Source of the DNA: Acidimicrobium ferrooxidans
GTDB lineage: Bacteria > Actinomycetota > Geothermincolia > Fen-727 > Anoxymicrobiaceae
DNA: 64,000 nt
Assembly (NCBI GenBank): GCA_020723485.1
Contig: DYIU01000001.1
Coordinates: 372,001-436,000 of the forward strand
Direction of reading: 5' to 3'
In this document: positions 35,303 through 43,536 of the stretch, one piece after another
Layout: every line of letters starts with the position of its first letter
How positions within the stretch are numbered: position 1 is the stretch's first letter
The notes under the pieces: model-generated
The model's database searches: none
Told to the model about the DNA's origin: nothing
The model's input: the letters and a program-made list of their open reading frames with translations, nothing else
Position numbers and translations under genes: made by a program

Positions 35303-35791
35303 TCACAGTGCTCTGAGCTTTGCCCCGAGTTCGCGCCCGAACTCCACAGCGCGCTCGACCTCGCTCTCGGCAAGGGTGCCCCTCTGCTCCTCCGTCCGCC
35401 CGGGCGGGCGGTATCCCTCTATGGATATTCTGAGGGCCGGCGCCAGGGGGACGAATCCCCCTTTCTCGAGGATGTCAAAGATGACGTCGGCGGACTGAGT
35501 GTTCGGCTTGTCGGTGTAAAGGGTGCCGCCCGTGCTGAACGCCGCGAACGGCTTGCCCGGCGGGCCCGCCTTGAGCGTGTCCTTCGCGTAATGCTTTATC
35601 TTCGGCCACGCCCCGGGCCAGCGCGTCGCCGCGCCGATGATCACGAAGTCGAGTGAAGGGTCGGGCTTTCCGGCATCGTCGATAGAGACGACGTCCACCT
35701 GGTGCCCTGACTCACCGAGACCCCTGCCTATCGCTTCGGCTATCCTCCTGCAGCTCCCCCACCAGCTCCTGTACACGATTATCCCTCTCAT
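35303..35791 (-). CDS. Flavodoxin-domain protein
   Basis: 162 aa. The FMN-binding start IIVYRSWWGSCRRIAEAIGRGL resembles the T/SxTGxT loop but with bulky WWGS in place, and TRWPGAWP and STGGTLYTDKP lie in the second and third FMN loops. Flavodoxin-like fold is likely; FMN binding is less sure because the phosphate loop is atypical. The gene is isolated and convergent with the small membrane protein. Confidence 0.8.
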   Translation of the reverse strand: MRGIIVYRSWWGSCRRIAEAIGRGLGESGHQVDVVSIDDAGKPDPSLDFVIIGAATRWPGAWPKIKHYAKDTLKAGPPGKPFAAFSTGGTLYTDKPNTQSADVIFDILEKGGFVPLAPALRISIEGYRPPGRTEEQRGTLAESEVERAVEFGRELGAKLRAL

Positions 35792-35913
35792 GGCGACCTC
35801 CCGGCACGAGTGCTGTCATCGGGTCCTGCCCTGATTCTAGCCCTAATGGCATGCTACGTGGATATAATTGTGCAGGCGGTATTCCAGGGACTGCCAGGGA
35901 GCGGGTCACCAGA

Positions 35914-36738
35914 ATGCATGAGCCGAAGGTCGCCTCCAAGGAGACGCTGGAGCAGCTGTTCGACGGGGCCGCGAAGTCATACGACCATACCGGGCCCAGC
36001 ATCTTCACGATGTTCGGCGAGCGCCTGGTCGAGCTGGTTCCGCTCGAGCCCGGCTTCCGCGTGCTCGATGTCGCCACAGGCGCCGGCGCCGCACTCCTCC
36101 CCGCCGCCCGGAGGGTAAGGCCGGGCGGGCACGTCACGGGCACCGACCTTTCGGGGGAGATCGTCAGGGAGGCCGCGAGAACCGCCGCTGAAGCCGGCCT
36201 GGCCAATGTCGACCTGCTCAAGATGGACGCCGAGGACCTGGAGTTCGCCGATGAGACCTTCGACGCTGTCCTCTGCGCCCTGTCGCTCTTCCTCTTTCCG
36301 GACATGGAGGCCGCGCTGCGTGAGATGCACCGCGTGTGCAGGCCCGGGGGCTGCATCGGAATATCAGTATTCGACAAGACGCCGCTTCCCTTCGAGCCCG
36401 GCCTGCCGCTCCTCTTCCAGCAGTTTGTCGAGTACGGGGCGTTGGTCATGATGCCTAACCCGGTGGTCTATGCGCCGGACGAGTTGGAGGACCTGCTGGG
36501 CCGGTGCGGCTTCAGCTCAGTAGAGTCCGTGAGCGAGACGAGCAAGATCGTCTACCCGACCGAGGAAGAATGGTGGGCGTTCCAGCTGACCACCGGGCCC
36601 GGCGCGACGATCCTCGAAATGGACGACGAGACACGTTCGCGCTTCAAAGAAGAATACTTCAAGAGGCTGCGCCCCCTGTTCCACGATGACGGGTTGCACG
36701 CAACCGTGGGTATCGTGTACTCGGTGGCGCGGCGCTAG
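35914..36738 (+). CDS. Class I SAM-dependent methyltransferase (UbiE/MenG-like)
   Basis: 274 aa from ATG 35914; SD is weak and an upstream start in the same frame cannot be excluded. SAM motif I is VLDVATGAGAALLPAA, followed by GTDLSGEIVREA, then LVNVDLLKMDAEDLEF and LCALSLFLFPDMEAAL. Methyl acceptor is unknown. It lies 18 bases before the zinc-ribbon receiver gene and may be co-transcribed with it. Confidence 0.88.
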   Translation: MHEPKVASKETLEQLFDGAAKSYDHTGPSIFTMFGERLVELVPLEPGFRVLDVATGAGAALLPAARRVRPGGHVTGTDLSGEIVREAARTAAEAGLANVDLLKMDAEDLEFADETFDAVLCALSLFLFPDMEAALREMHRVCRPGGCIGISVFDKTPLPFEPGLPLLFQQFVEYGALVMMPNPVVYAPDELEDLLGRCGFSSVESVSETSKIVYPTEEEWWAFQLTTGPGATILEMDDETRSRFKEEYFKRLRPLFHDDGLHATVGIVYSVARR

Positions 36739-36756
36739 GGGGAGGGTGGGAGCGCC

Positions 36757-37254
36757 ATGAGGTGTCCCGAATGCGGCGGCGAGTACGCCGACAGCTTCGC
36801 CTTCTGTCCATACTGCGGCAGGAGGGCCGGGCCGACGAGCCCCTCAGGAAAGGCAGGCGCCTCGCAGGCCTCCAGGACGGCCGGCGCGGAGCGGACCGTG
36901 CTGATAGTCGACGACGACGAGAGCATCGTAAGGCTCCTCTCCACTGACCTGAGGTTCAGGGGTTACAAGGCCATAGCGGCCCTGGACGGGGAGCAGGCCT
37001 TGATGATCACGCACCGGATGAAGCCTGACGTCATACTGATGGATATCGCGATGCCCGGGCTCAACGGCATCGCGGTAATAGAGAAGATAAGACAGTCCAA
37101 GCTGGTCAGCCACATCCCGATCATCATCGTCACGGCTTTTGACAGGGCGGAGTTCAGGCAGCAGGCAAGGGAAGCAGGGATAACGGAGTTCATTCTCAAG
37201 CCGTTCAGCCCCGAGCAGATCGCGGCGGCGATAGAAGGGGCCCTGAAACGTTAA
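36757..37254 (+). CDS. Zinc-ribbon / response-regulator receiver protein
   Basis: 165 aa. An N-terminal zinc ribbon (Cys3, Cys6, Cys17, Cys20) is joined by a Gly/Ser/Ala linker to a CheY-like receiver with Asp52-54 acid pocket, phospho-acceptor Asp96 (LMDIAMPG), Thr126 and Lys148 (LKPF). There is no output domain after it. It could receive phosphate from a histidine kinase, perhaps the KaiC-linked one at 8000-9631, though they are 27 kb apart, so that is speculation. It lies between a methyltransferase and an epimerase gene on the same strand. Confidence 0.88.
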   Translation: MRCPECGGEYADSFAFCPYCGRRAGPTSPSGKAGASQASRTAGAERTVLIVDDDESIVRLLSTDLRFRGYKAIAALDGEQALMITHRMKPDVILMDIAMPGLNGIAVIEKIRQSKLVSHIPIIIVTAFDRAEFRQQAREAGITEFILKPFSPEQIAAAIEGALKR

Positions 37255-37264
37255 AGGCGGCAGG

Positions 37265-38257
37265 ATGAAGACCCTCGTGACAGGCGCAACGGGTTTCATA
37301 GGCTCGACGGTGGTCAGAGAGCTGTTGAAGGAAGGTGTCGACGTCCGTGTAACGGTCAGGAGGGACAGCGATACCAGGAACATCGACGGCCTTGACGTCG
37401 AGAGAGTCCCCGGCGATACGCGGGACAGGGAGTCATTGAAGGACGCGCTCAGGGGCTGCGACACCCTCTACCACGTCGCCGCCTACTTCGCCCACTGGTC
37501 GCTCGACAGGGACCTGTTCTACGAGGTCAATGTCCGGGGCACCGGCAACCTCATGGAGGAAGCCCTCGCGCAGGGACTCGAGAAGGTCGTCTACACGAGC
37601 ACCGCCAATACCGTGGGCGCCCACGGGGCCGGCAACCTGACCGACGAGCACGGGGAGTTCAACCAGTGGAAGACGGGCGACCACTACGCCATCTCGAAGT
37701 ACTTCGCGGAGATAGCGGTCAAGAGGTTCTGCGGGCGCGGCCTCCCGGTCGTGATAGTCAACCCCACCCTGGTGATAGGCGTGAGAGACATAAAGCCGAC
37801 TCCCTCCGGCAAGCTGATAGTCGACATCGTGAACAGGGACATGCCGGGCTACATCGACGGAGCGACCAACATCATAGACGTCAAGGACGTGGCGCGCGGG
37901 CACGTCCTCGCCGCCCGGAAGGGAAAGGTCGGGGAGACATACATCCTCGGCAACGAGAATGTGACCGTGGGCGATTTCTTCCGGCTGGTCGCGGAAACCG
38001 GCGGCGTAAAGCCGCCCAGGCTCAAGCTTCCCTACCCTGTCGCCCTGCTGCTGGCGTACGGCTTCCATGCCCAGGCCCGCCTGACGAAGAAGCCCCCTGT
38101 CGTCTCGCTGTCCCAGGTGCGTATAGGGAAGATGGGCGAGCACTTCGACAACTCGAAGGCTGTGACCGAGTTGGGCCTCCCGCTCACCCCTCTCGAGACG
38201 ACAGTCGAGAAGACGATCGACTGGTTCGCCGGGAACGGATACCTGGAGAAGGCATGA
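37265..38257 (+). CDS. NAD-dependent epimerase/dehydratase (extended SDR, DFR-like)
   Basis: 330 aa; ATG 37265 follows the receiver gene by 10 bases with GGCGGCAGG upstream. TGATGFIGS at the start binds NAD(P), and HYAISKYFAEI contains the catalytic YxxxK. The overall sequence fits the dihydroflavonol-reductase-like branch of extended SDRs (3-beta-HSD/hopanoid-associated sugar epimerase type). The substrate is not clear. Confidence 0.88.
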   Translation: MKTLVTGATGFIGSTVVRELLKEGVDVRVTVRRDSDTRNIDGLDVERVPGDTRDRESLKDALRGCDTLYHVAAYFAHWSLDRDLFYEVNVRGTGNLMEEALAQGLEKVVYTSTANTVGAHGAGNLTDEHGEFNQWKTGDHYAISKYFAEIAVKRFCGRGLPVVIVNPTLVIGVRDIKPTPSGKLIVDIVNRDMPGYIDGATNIIDVKDVARGHVLAARKGKVGETYILGNENVTVGDFFRLVAETGGVKPPRLKLPYPVALLLAYGFHAQARLTKKPPVVSLSQVRIGKMGEHFDNSKAVTELGLPLTPLETTVEKTIDWFAGNGYLEKA

Positions 38258-38290
38258 TAATAGGGTAAGGCAGGCTCCGGGGAACTGCGT

Positions 38291-38941
38291 CTAATCGCCG
38301 TGGCCCCGCCCGAGAAGAGCGCTGAGAAGGCTAGGCGCCTGCGCGGCGTTCGACGCGAAGCCGTCCGCTCCAAGCTCCGAAGCGAGCTCCGCGGACACCG
38401 GCGCTCCTCCCACCAGCACGACGGGTCTGGGTTCCATATCGAGGGCGAGCTCCACGGTCCTGTGCATGTTCGGGAGCGTCGTGGTCATCATCGTGGACAG
38501 AGCCAGGACACGTGCGCTCGTGTCCCTGACCCGGTCCAGGAAAGCAGCCGGAGCCACGTTGAACCCGAGGTCGACGACCCGGTACCCATCGGCCTCGAGC
38601 ATGACCTTGACGAGGTTCTTGCCGATCTCGTGCACGTCCCCTTCGACCACCCCGATGACCACGGTATCCTTTTCACTCGCTTCCCCCCCGCCGGTGATCG
38701 ACGGGGCGAGAGCGGATATGCCGGCCTCCATTGCTGAAGCAGCGACAAGGAGCTCGGGGACATAGCAGTCGCCCGACTCAAAGAGCCTGCCGACCTCGTT
38801 AATGCCCCTGGAGAGGCCGTCCTGCACTATGATGCCGGGCGCGATGCCGGCATCGAGCGCCTTCAGGCACAGGGAGGCCGCTTCCTCTGAGCCTTCCTTC
38901 ACCGCTTCCGCGATGGCGTCCAGCAAGCCTCTGTAATCCAT
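38291..38941 (-). CDS. Corrinoid-binding methyltransferase subunit (MtaC/MtbC type)
   Basis: 216 aa from ATG 38941 (GGGGAGCGGAGA upstream); the frame to 39073 overlaps the neighbouring gene. An N-terminal helical cap (residues 1-85) precedes a cobalamin-binding Rossmann domain with D102xH104xxG107 (GDVHEIGKNL) where His104 is the lower Co ligand, followed by the SxL and GG regions (LALSTMMTTT, VLVGGAPVS). It accepts or donates a methyl group. It is 10 bases downstream of the UROD-type methyltransferase gene, its likely partner. Confidence 0.92.
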   Translation of the reverse strand: MDYRGLLDAIAEAVKEGSEEAASLCLKALDAGIAPGIIVQDGLSRGINEVGRLFESGDCYVPELLVAASAMEAGISALAPSITGGGEASEKDTVVIGVVEGDVHEIGKNLVKVMLEADGYRVVDLGFNVAPAAFLDRVRDTSARVLALSTMMTTTLPNMHRTVELALDMEPRPVVLVGGAPVSAELASELGADGFASNAAQAPSLLSALLGRGHGD

Positions 38942-38951
38942 CTCCGCTCCC

Positions 38952-40100
38952 CTACTTGATGGGATACTTGCCGTAGGTCTCAGCCGCCCTGATGAGGGCC
39001 AGGGCTCCGGCGATCTCGTTGTTGGGCGGATATTCGCACCCGGGTGCAAGCATGTATCCGCCACCCGGCGCAAGGCACCTTATCTGCTCTCGCGCGATCT
39101 CCATTATCTTCGCGGGCGGCTCCCTGTAGATCGCCTCGGTAGGAACGAATCCGACCAGTGCGGTCCTTCTGCCATACTTCTCCTTGAGCTCGCTCATAGA
39201 GGAACAGTCGTCCGGCAGGTAGGCGAAAGAGATGCCATCGGGTTCCATATACTCGATCTGGAGGTCGAAGTAAGGTCCGACCCCGCAGTTGTGCAGCATG
39301 ACGAGGGCGCCCCAGCGCCTTACCTCGTCGGCAATCCGCTTCGAGTACGGCCCCTCCATCTCGTCCCAGAGTTCCCTCGATAGCGCCGATTGAGAAGCGA
39401 AAAGCGTGTCGAGCATCACCCCGTCCACGCCGACGTCGCACTGGAGGCGTACGTAATCGACGAGCACGTCGGTTATTACCTCGAGCGCGACCTTCACCTT
39501 CTCGGGGCACCTCAGGCAATCGACGAAGAGCTTCTGTGCGCCCCTCATCATCGCGAGCACCCCGAGCGGGCCGAAGCAGAACCCCAGCACCGGGTACCGG
39601 ATACCGGCTTTCTTCGAAAGGATGCGCCCGAGCTCTATGCATGCGCTCATGCGAGGCGTCTTGAGCGGGTCCACCTTCTCGAGTCGGCTGTAGTCATCAG
39701 GCGTCTTTACCCTGGGGTTCAGGTAGTTCGGATGAGCCGTGCTGTGTTCCGGGTACACCATCTCCTGCCCAAAGTCCGCCGCCTCGACCGAGAGGTCGAT
39801 CACGTTGTAGAGCGCGTCTCCCCCTATTAGCTCAGTCGCCGCGATGTAGGCCTCCGCGGTGACCTCAGGCTTGCGCGAGAGGTCCTCGTAGCTTGCGCCG
39901 GTCAGGCGCCTCGCCCCTCCCAGGAGGAAATGCACGACCGGGACGCGGTCCGGCTCTTTGTGGAACACGGTGGCGAGGACCCTTTCCAGCGGAAGCAGGT
40001 GCATGGCCTTGCCCCGGACCGCGAAAAGGCCCGCCGCCGCCTTGAGCATGCCTGGGGTCGGCCGCACCAGGTGCCCCCTTACCCTTGGATAGATAGACAT
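38952..40100 (-). CDS. UROD-family (MtaA/MtbA-like) methyltransferase
   Basis: 382 aa from ATG 40100 (GAGGAGGCGAC upstream). The uroporphyrinogen-decarboxylase fold is visible with the zinc motif His270-x-Cys272 (LHNCGVG) and Cys355 (APGCEYPP), as in MtaA/MtbA methylcobamide:thiol methyltransferases rather than HemE. It would move a methyl group between the corrinoid protein encoded next to it and a thiol such as coenzyme M, homocysteine or another acceptor. The pair suggests use of methylated compounds, but no substrate-specific MtaB/MtbB gene is present. Confidence 0.88.
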   Translation of the reverse strand: MSIYPRVRGHLVRPTPGMLKAAAGLFAVRGKAMHLLPLERVLATVFHKEPDRVPVVHFLLGGARRLTGASYEDLSRKPEVTAEAYIAATELIGGDALYNVIDLSVEAADFGQEMVYPEHSTAHPNYLNPRVKTPDDYSRLEKVDPLKTPRMSACIELGRILSKKAGIRYPVLGFCFGPLGVLAMMRGAQKLFVDCLRCPEKVKVALEVITDVLVDYVRLQCDVGVDGVMLDTLFASQSALSRELWDEMEGPYSKRIADEVRRWGALVMLHNCGVGPYFDLQIEYMEPDGISFAYLPDDCSSMSELKEKYGRRTALVGFVPTEAIYREPPAKIMEIAREQIRCLAPGGGYMLAPGCEYPPNNEIAGALALIRAAETYGKYPIK

Positions 40101-40205
40101 GTCGCCTCCTCGCCTCCTAGCCCGCACATGCAATATTTCACCAATAGGCTCTAAAAGCAATACTAGCCGGGGTCTCAACTCGTGCACGCAGGTTCTCGTG
40201 GTAAT

Positions 40206-40988
40206 ATGCCCGTTGAGATGGAAGAACTCAAATCCTGCGGCATCGGATTCACGGCGGCGCGGTGGCCTCTGGACGAAGGCCTGCCCACGGTAGTGTTCAT
40301 CCACGGCTCCGGCGGGACGGGCGTGCTCTGGAAGGCCCAGGTGGAAGCGCTGGCGGAAAGAATGAATACCGTCGCGCTTGACCTTCCCGGGCGCGGCAGG
40401 AGCGGCGGTGAGGGGCTCGGCAGCATCGAGGAGTACGCCGCCAGAGTCGCGGACTTCATCGAGTCGATAGAAGCGCCCAGGCCGATACCGTGCGGCCTGA
40501 GCATTGGGGGCGGTATCGCGCTGCAGCTGCTGCTCGAGAACCGTGGCAAGTACGAGGCCGGCATCCTGGTGAACTCGGGGGCGAGACTCAGGGTCCTTCC
40601 GCTCATCTTCGAGGTCATCGAGAAGGACTACGAGGGGTTCGTCAACGCCACGTATACCGGTGGGATCTCGGAGAAGACCGACCCGTCAAGCATCGAGCCG
40701 CTTATCGAATGCATGGCCGGGTGCCGCCCGCAGGTGGCTCTTGGCGACTTCAGGGCCTGCGATTCCTTCGACGTAATGGAGCGGCTCCCGGAGATCGACG
40801 TCCCGGTGCTGGTGCTGACTGCCTCGGACGACAGGATGACGCCCGTGAAGTACGGCAGGTACCTGGCCGACCACATCAGGGAAGCCACGATAGTCAACAT
40901 CGAGGATGCGGGACACCTCTCGCCCATGGAGAAGCCGGAAGAGGTCAGCCGGGCTGTTCTGGAGTTCATCGAATCCCTGGGGCCGTAA
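40206..40988 (+). CDS. Alpha/beta hydrolase
   Basis: 260 aa from ATG 40206 (a start at 40218 or at GTG 40182 is possible; SD weak). HGSGGTG forms the oxyanion loop, Ser99 in GLSIGGG is the nucleophile, the acid is Asp in TASDDRMTPV and His is in AGHLSPMEKP. It is close to the aminoacrylate/haloperoxidase-like hydrolases. The gene is single, with the ferredoxin operon starting 117 bases downstream. Confidence 0.88.
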   Translation: MPVEMEELKSCGIGFTAARWPLDEGLPTVVFIHGSGGTGVLWKAQVEALAERMNTVALDLPGRGRSGGEGLGSIEEYAARVADFIESIEAPRPIPCGLSIGGGIALQLLLENRGKYEAGILVNSGARLRVLPLIFEVIEKDYEGFVNATYTGGISEKTDPSSIEPLIECMAGCRPQVALGDFRACDSFDVMERLPEIDVPVLVLTASDDRMTPVKYGRYLADHIREATIVNIEDAGHLSPMEKPEEVSRAVLEFIESLGP

Positions 40989-41039
40989 CCCCAGGCCTGA
41001 CCTTGTGCCCGGGCCTGACCCCGTTCTTAAGTGCCGGGC

Positions 41040-41067
41040 TTGACACAAGCTATATTACAACCATAAT
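41040..41067 (+). promoter_or_regulatory. Promoter of the iron-sulfur/TetR operon
   Basis: TTGACA (41040-41045), a 16-base spacer and CATAAT (41062-41067), ending 37 bases before the start at 41105. It overlaps the 12-bp palindrome at 41062-41073. Confidence 0.5.
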
Positions 41068-41073
41068 ATTATG
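41062..41073. promoter_or_regulatory. 12-bp palindrome on the -10 region, probable operator
   Basis: CATAATATTATG is a perfect palindrome over the -10 box. The downstream TetR gene (42173-42754) is the likely binder. Confidence 0.5.
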
Positions 41074-41104
41074 AACATCATATGTGCCTAGACTGGAGGT
41101 TGAG

Positions 41105-42157
41105 ATGGCTGAGGATGTATACCTGGAACTGGCGAAACACCTGGACGAGGCCTACGCGGGCGCGCCAATGTCGGATACCCTTCTCGAGATACTGGACATC
41201 CTCTACCCCGGCGAAGAAGCCGAAGTGGCGTGCAAGCTCGGCTTCTACGAGAACGTGACGCTGGCCCAGTGCGAGGAGAGGATGCCCGAGAAGGCGGGAA
41301 GGCTCGCAGAGCTGCTCGACTCGATGGCGCACCGCGGAACGGTGTTCACGGCGCAGAAGCCGGGCCAGGAGCGCATCTACCGCCTGCTCCCGAGCGTGGT
41401 GGGGTACGTGGAAGCGCCGTTCCTGTCCGGGGACAGGGAAGACGCGAAGATGCTCGCCCCGCTCTGGAAGAGATACATCGTCGAAGGTTTCGGAGAAGAG
41501 ATGGCCAGGGGCATGCCTCTCATCAGGGTCATCCCCGTCAGCGAATCCCTCGAGGACGAGAGCCAGGTCCTGCCGTTCGACGCCATAAAGGACAAGCTCG
41601 CCGAGGCCTCCTTCATGGCGGTCGGCCACTGCCCTTGCCGCCAGATCGGCACCATGACCGGGGAAGGCTGCGACAGGCCCACCGAGAGGTGCATGCATTT
41701 CGGCGGCCTGGGCCGTTACTTCGTCGAGATGGGCATGGCGAGGCAGATAGACATGGACGAGGCGCTCCAGATACTGGGCAAAGCGACCGATGAGGGCCTG
41801 GTCCACGTCTGCGACAACGTCGAAGGCAGCATCAGGACCATCTGCAACTGCTGCCCGTGCTGCTGCGGCTTCTTCAGGGCCAACAAGGCACTTGGCGTGA
41901 AGACATACATCAGGTCCAACTACGTCGCGACCGTCGATGCCGACAGCTGCACGGCATGCGCCGTCTGCGAGGAGCGCTGCCCCGTCGGCGCCATCACCGT
42001 GGACGAGGTCGCCGTGGTGGACGCCGAGAAGTGTATAGGGTGCGGTGTCTGCACGCCGACCTGCGGAGGCGACGATGCCATCCGCCTGGTCGTGCGCGAG
42101 GAGGTGCAGCCTCCGCCCGACTTCCAGACGTTCGCCGCGGCCCGAATGGCCAAGTAG
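41105..42157 (+). CDS. Cys-rich 4Fe-4S ferredoxin-domain protein
   Basis: 350 aa from ATG 41105 (CTGGAGGTTGAG upstream). Order: N-terminal helical region; a CPCRQ...CDRP...CMHF cysteine group near residues 180-200; ICNCCPCCCGFFR near 250; then two ferredoxin motifs CTACAVC and CIGCGVC with distal Cys. The protein ends LVVREEVQPPPDFQTF. The 897-base partial gene at 1-897 is a paralogue. It may be a redox sensor or a ferredoxin fused to a hydrogenase-like sensor domain; I do not recognise a named family. The TAG stop at 42155-42157 is in frame with the TetR gene that follows. Confidence 0.85.
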   Translation: MAEDVYLELAKHLDEAYAGAPMSDTLLEILDILYPGEEAEVACKLGFYENVTLAQCEERMPEKAGRLAELLDSMAHRGTVFTAQKPGQERIYRLLPSVVGYVEAPFLSGDREDAKMLAPLWKRYIVEGFGEEMARGMPLIRVIPVSESLEDESQVLPFDAIKDKLAEASFMAVGHCPCRQIGTMTGEGCDRPTERCMHFGGLGRYFVEMGMARQIDMDEALQILGKATDEGLVHVCDNVEGSIRTICNCCPCCCGFFRANKALGVKTYIRSNYVATVDADSCTACAVCEERCPVGAITVDEVAVVDAEKCIGCGVCTPTCGGDDAIRLVVREEVQPPPDFQTFAAARMAK

Positions 42158-42172
42158 CGAAAGGGGAGAGCA

Positions 42173-42754
42173 ACGAGCGGCAAGGCACAGAAGAAGGAAC
42201 AGAGCAGGGAGAAGATCCTCCAGTCCGCCGGCGCGCTCATAAAGGAGAAGGGCATCACCGCCACCACGGTCTCGGACGTGATGGACGGGGCGGGGATGAC
42301 CGTGGGCGGTTTCTACGCCCACTTCCCGTCAAAGGACGAGCTGGTGACCGAGAGCATGTCCAGCGCCCTCTGCCAGTCGACGGACACGCTGAAGGCGGCC
42401 GCTGGAGACAGGTCCGGGACCGAATGGCTCAGGGCCGTTTCAAGGAGCTACCTGTCCAGGGCCCACAGGGACAATCCTTCCGCCGGTTGCCCCCTGCCCG
42501 CGGCCGCGGGTGAGCTCGCCAACGCTTCGGAGCAGGTACGGCGCGCCTTCGCCTCCGATGTCGACACCCTGGTGAACGATATCTCCGTCCACGCCGAAGA
42601 GGCGGGATTCCAGCATCCACGCGGGGAGGCTCTCGCGGCCCTGGCGCTCATGATGGGTGGCATGACCCTGGCGCGCGCCCTCAAGGGGACACCGCTTTCC
42701 GACGAGGTACTGAAAGCCTGCCGTGACCACATCGAGAGGTGTCTGGAACAATAG
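42173..42754 (+). CDS. TetR-family regulator with apparent ACG start
   Basis: About 193 aa. The HTH is complete only if reading starts near 42173 (KILQSAGALIKEKGITATTV, then GMTVGGFYAHFPSKDELV). Between the preceding TAG (42155-42157) and the HTH there is no ATG, GTG, TTG or CTG in frame. ACG at 42173 has AGGGGAGAGC just upstream, so it is the best start candidate; the first normal starts (GTG 42278, ATG 42281) would delete part of the HTH. The frame is the same as that of the iron-sulfur gene. It probably controls that operon via the palindrome at 41062-41073. Confidence 0.65.
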   Translation, partial: TSGKAQKKEQSREKILQSAGALIKEKGITATTVSDVMDGAGMTVGGFYAHFPSKDELVTESMSSALCQSTDTLKAAAGDRSGTEWLRAVSRSYLSRAHRDNPSAGCPLPAAAGELANASEQVRRAFASDVDTLVNDISVHAEEAGFQHPRGEALAALALMMGGMTLARALKGTPLSDEVLKACRDHIERCLEQ

Positions 42755-42848
42755 CCCCGCGTGGGCCAGGTACCCCGAAAGGCTCCGGGCTACCTCCAGA
42801 TGCCCGGATGGCGGGCCTGTGCATGCTCCGGCGCCCGGCTGATCGGCC

Positions 42849-43448
42849 CTACTCCCCCCTTCCGAGCACCACATCGAGGTAAGTCCGGACCATGTTCATG
42901 CCCGTGCTCGGGTGGGCTTTCTCCGGGACCATGAACCAGTGCGCCCAAAGACCATCGGTCAGCGCACTGATGGAAACCGCTATCGTCTCCGCTTCTTCAG
43001 GAGTCAGCCTGCCGCTCCGGTCTGCTTCCATGAGAACGTTACTCAAGGCGGCGTAGTAGCGCTCATTTGCCTTTCGCATCGCTTCATGCACATCTTCGTT
43101 GATGCCGGACCAGTAAACCATCGCTATGTAGGCCCTGGTGTAGTCTTCCGAGGGAAGCTCGTCGCTGAAATATATGGCAAGGAGTCTCTCGAGGCGCTCG
43201 TCCGGGTCCTCTATCGCTTCTATCGGCTTGAAGAAGAACTCCTCGTGCATCTCGAGGATCCAGTGGATCAGTTCAAGCGACAACTGCTCCTTGTTCGCGA
43301 AGTAGTGGCTGATGAGGCTGGTCGTCATGTTCGCTTCCCTGGCGATGCTCGCCAGCGTGCAGCCCTCTATGCCTTTCTCGGTCAGGCACCGGTAGAACGC
43401 CTCCAGTATCTGCGGACGCCTCTCTTCGGCCAAGCTCTTCCTGCCCAT
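42849..43448 (-). CDS. TetR-family regulator (BetI-like)
   Basis: 199 aa from ATG 43448 (GGAGGGACTTGA upstream). The HTH is typical (ILEAFYRCLTEKGIEGCTL, then REANMTTSLISHYFANKEQLSL), followed by a helical ligand domain with YFSDELPSEDY and DGLWAHWFMVPEK as in BetI-type members. It converges with the ACG-start TetR gene and lies 88 bases from the TPP-enzyme gene on the same strand. It may bind the inverted repeat at 45356-45375. Confidence 0.9.
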   Translation of the reverse strand: MGRKSLAEERRPQILEAFYRCLTEKGIEGCTLASIAREANMTTSLISHYFANKEQLSLELIHWILEMHEEFFFKPIEAIEDPDERLERLLAIYFSDELPSEDYTRAYIAMVYWSGINEDVHEAMRKANERYYAALSNVLMEADRSGRLTPEEAETIAVSISALTDGLWAHWFMVPEKAHPSTGMNMVRTYLDVVLGRGE

Positions 43449-43536
43449 TCAAGTCCCTCCAGACCCTCGGATCCCAGGGGCGGATCCCCGCCGGCGGCCT
43501 CCCAATTATAAGACTCTTGAGGGCACATCGAATCTC

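Noticed and set aside
40989-41039. Repeated GGCCTGACC-type motif before the iron-sulfur promoter
   Set aside because: Only two to three imperfect copies in about 50 bases; not enough to call a mobile or regulatory repeat.
42278-42754. Shorter TetR start at GTG 42278 or ATG 42281
   Set aside because: It would remove the first part of the HTH and has no good SD, so the ACG start is preferred even though it is unusual.
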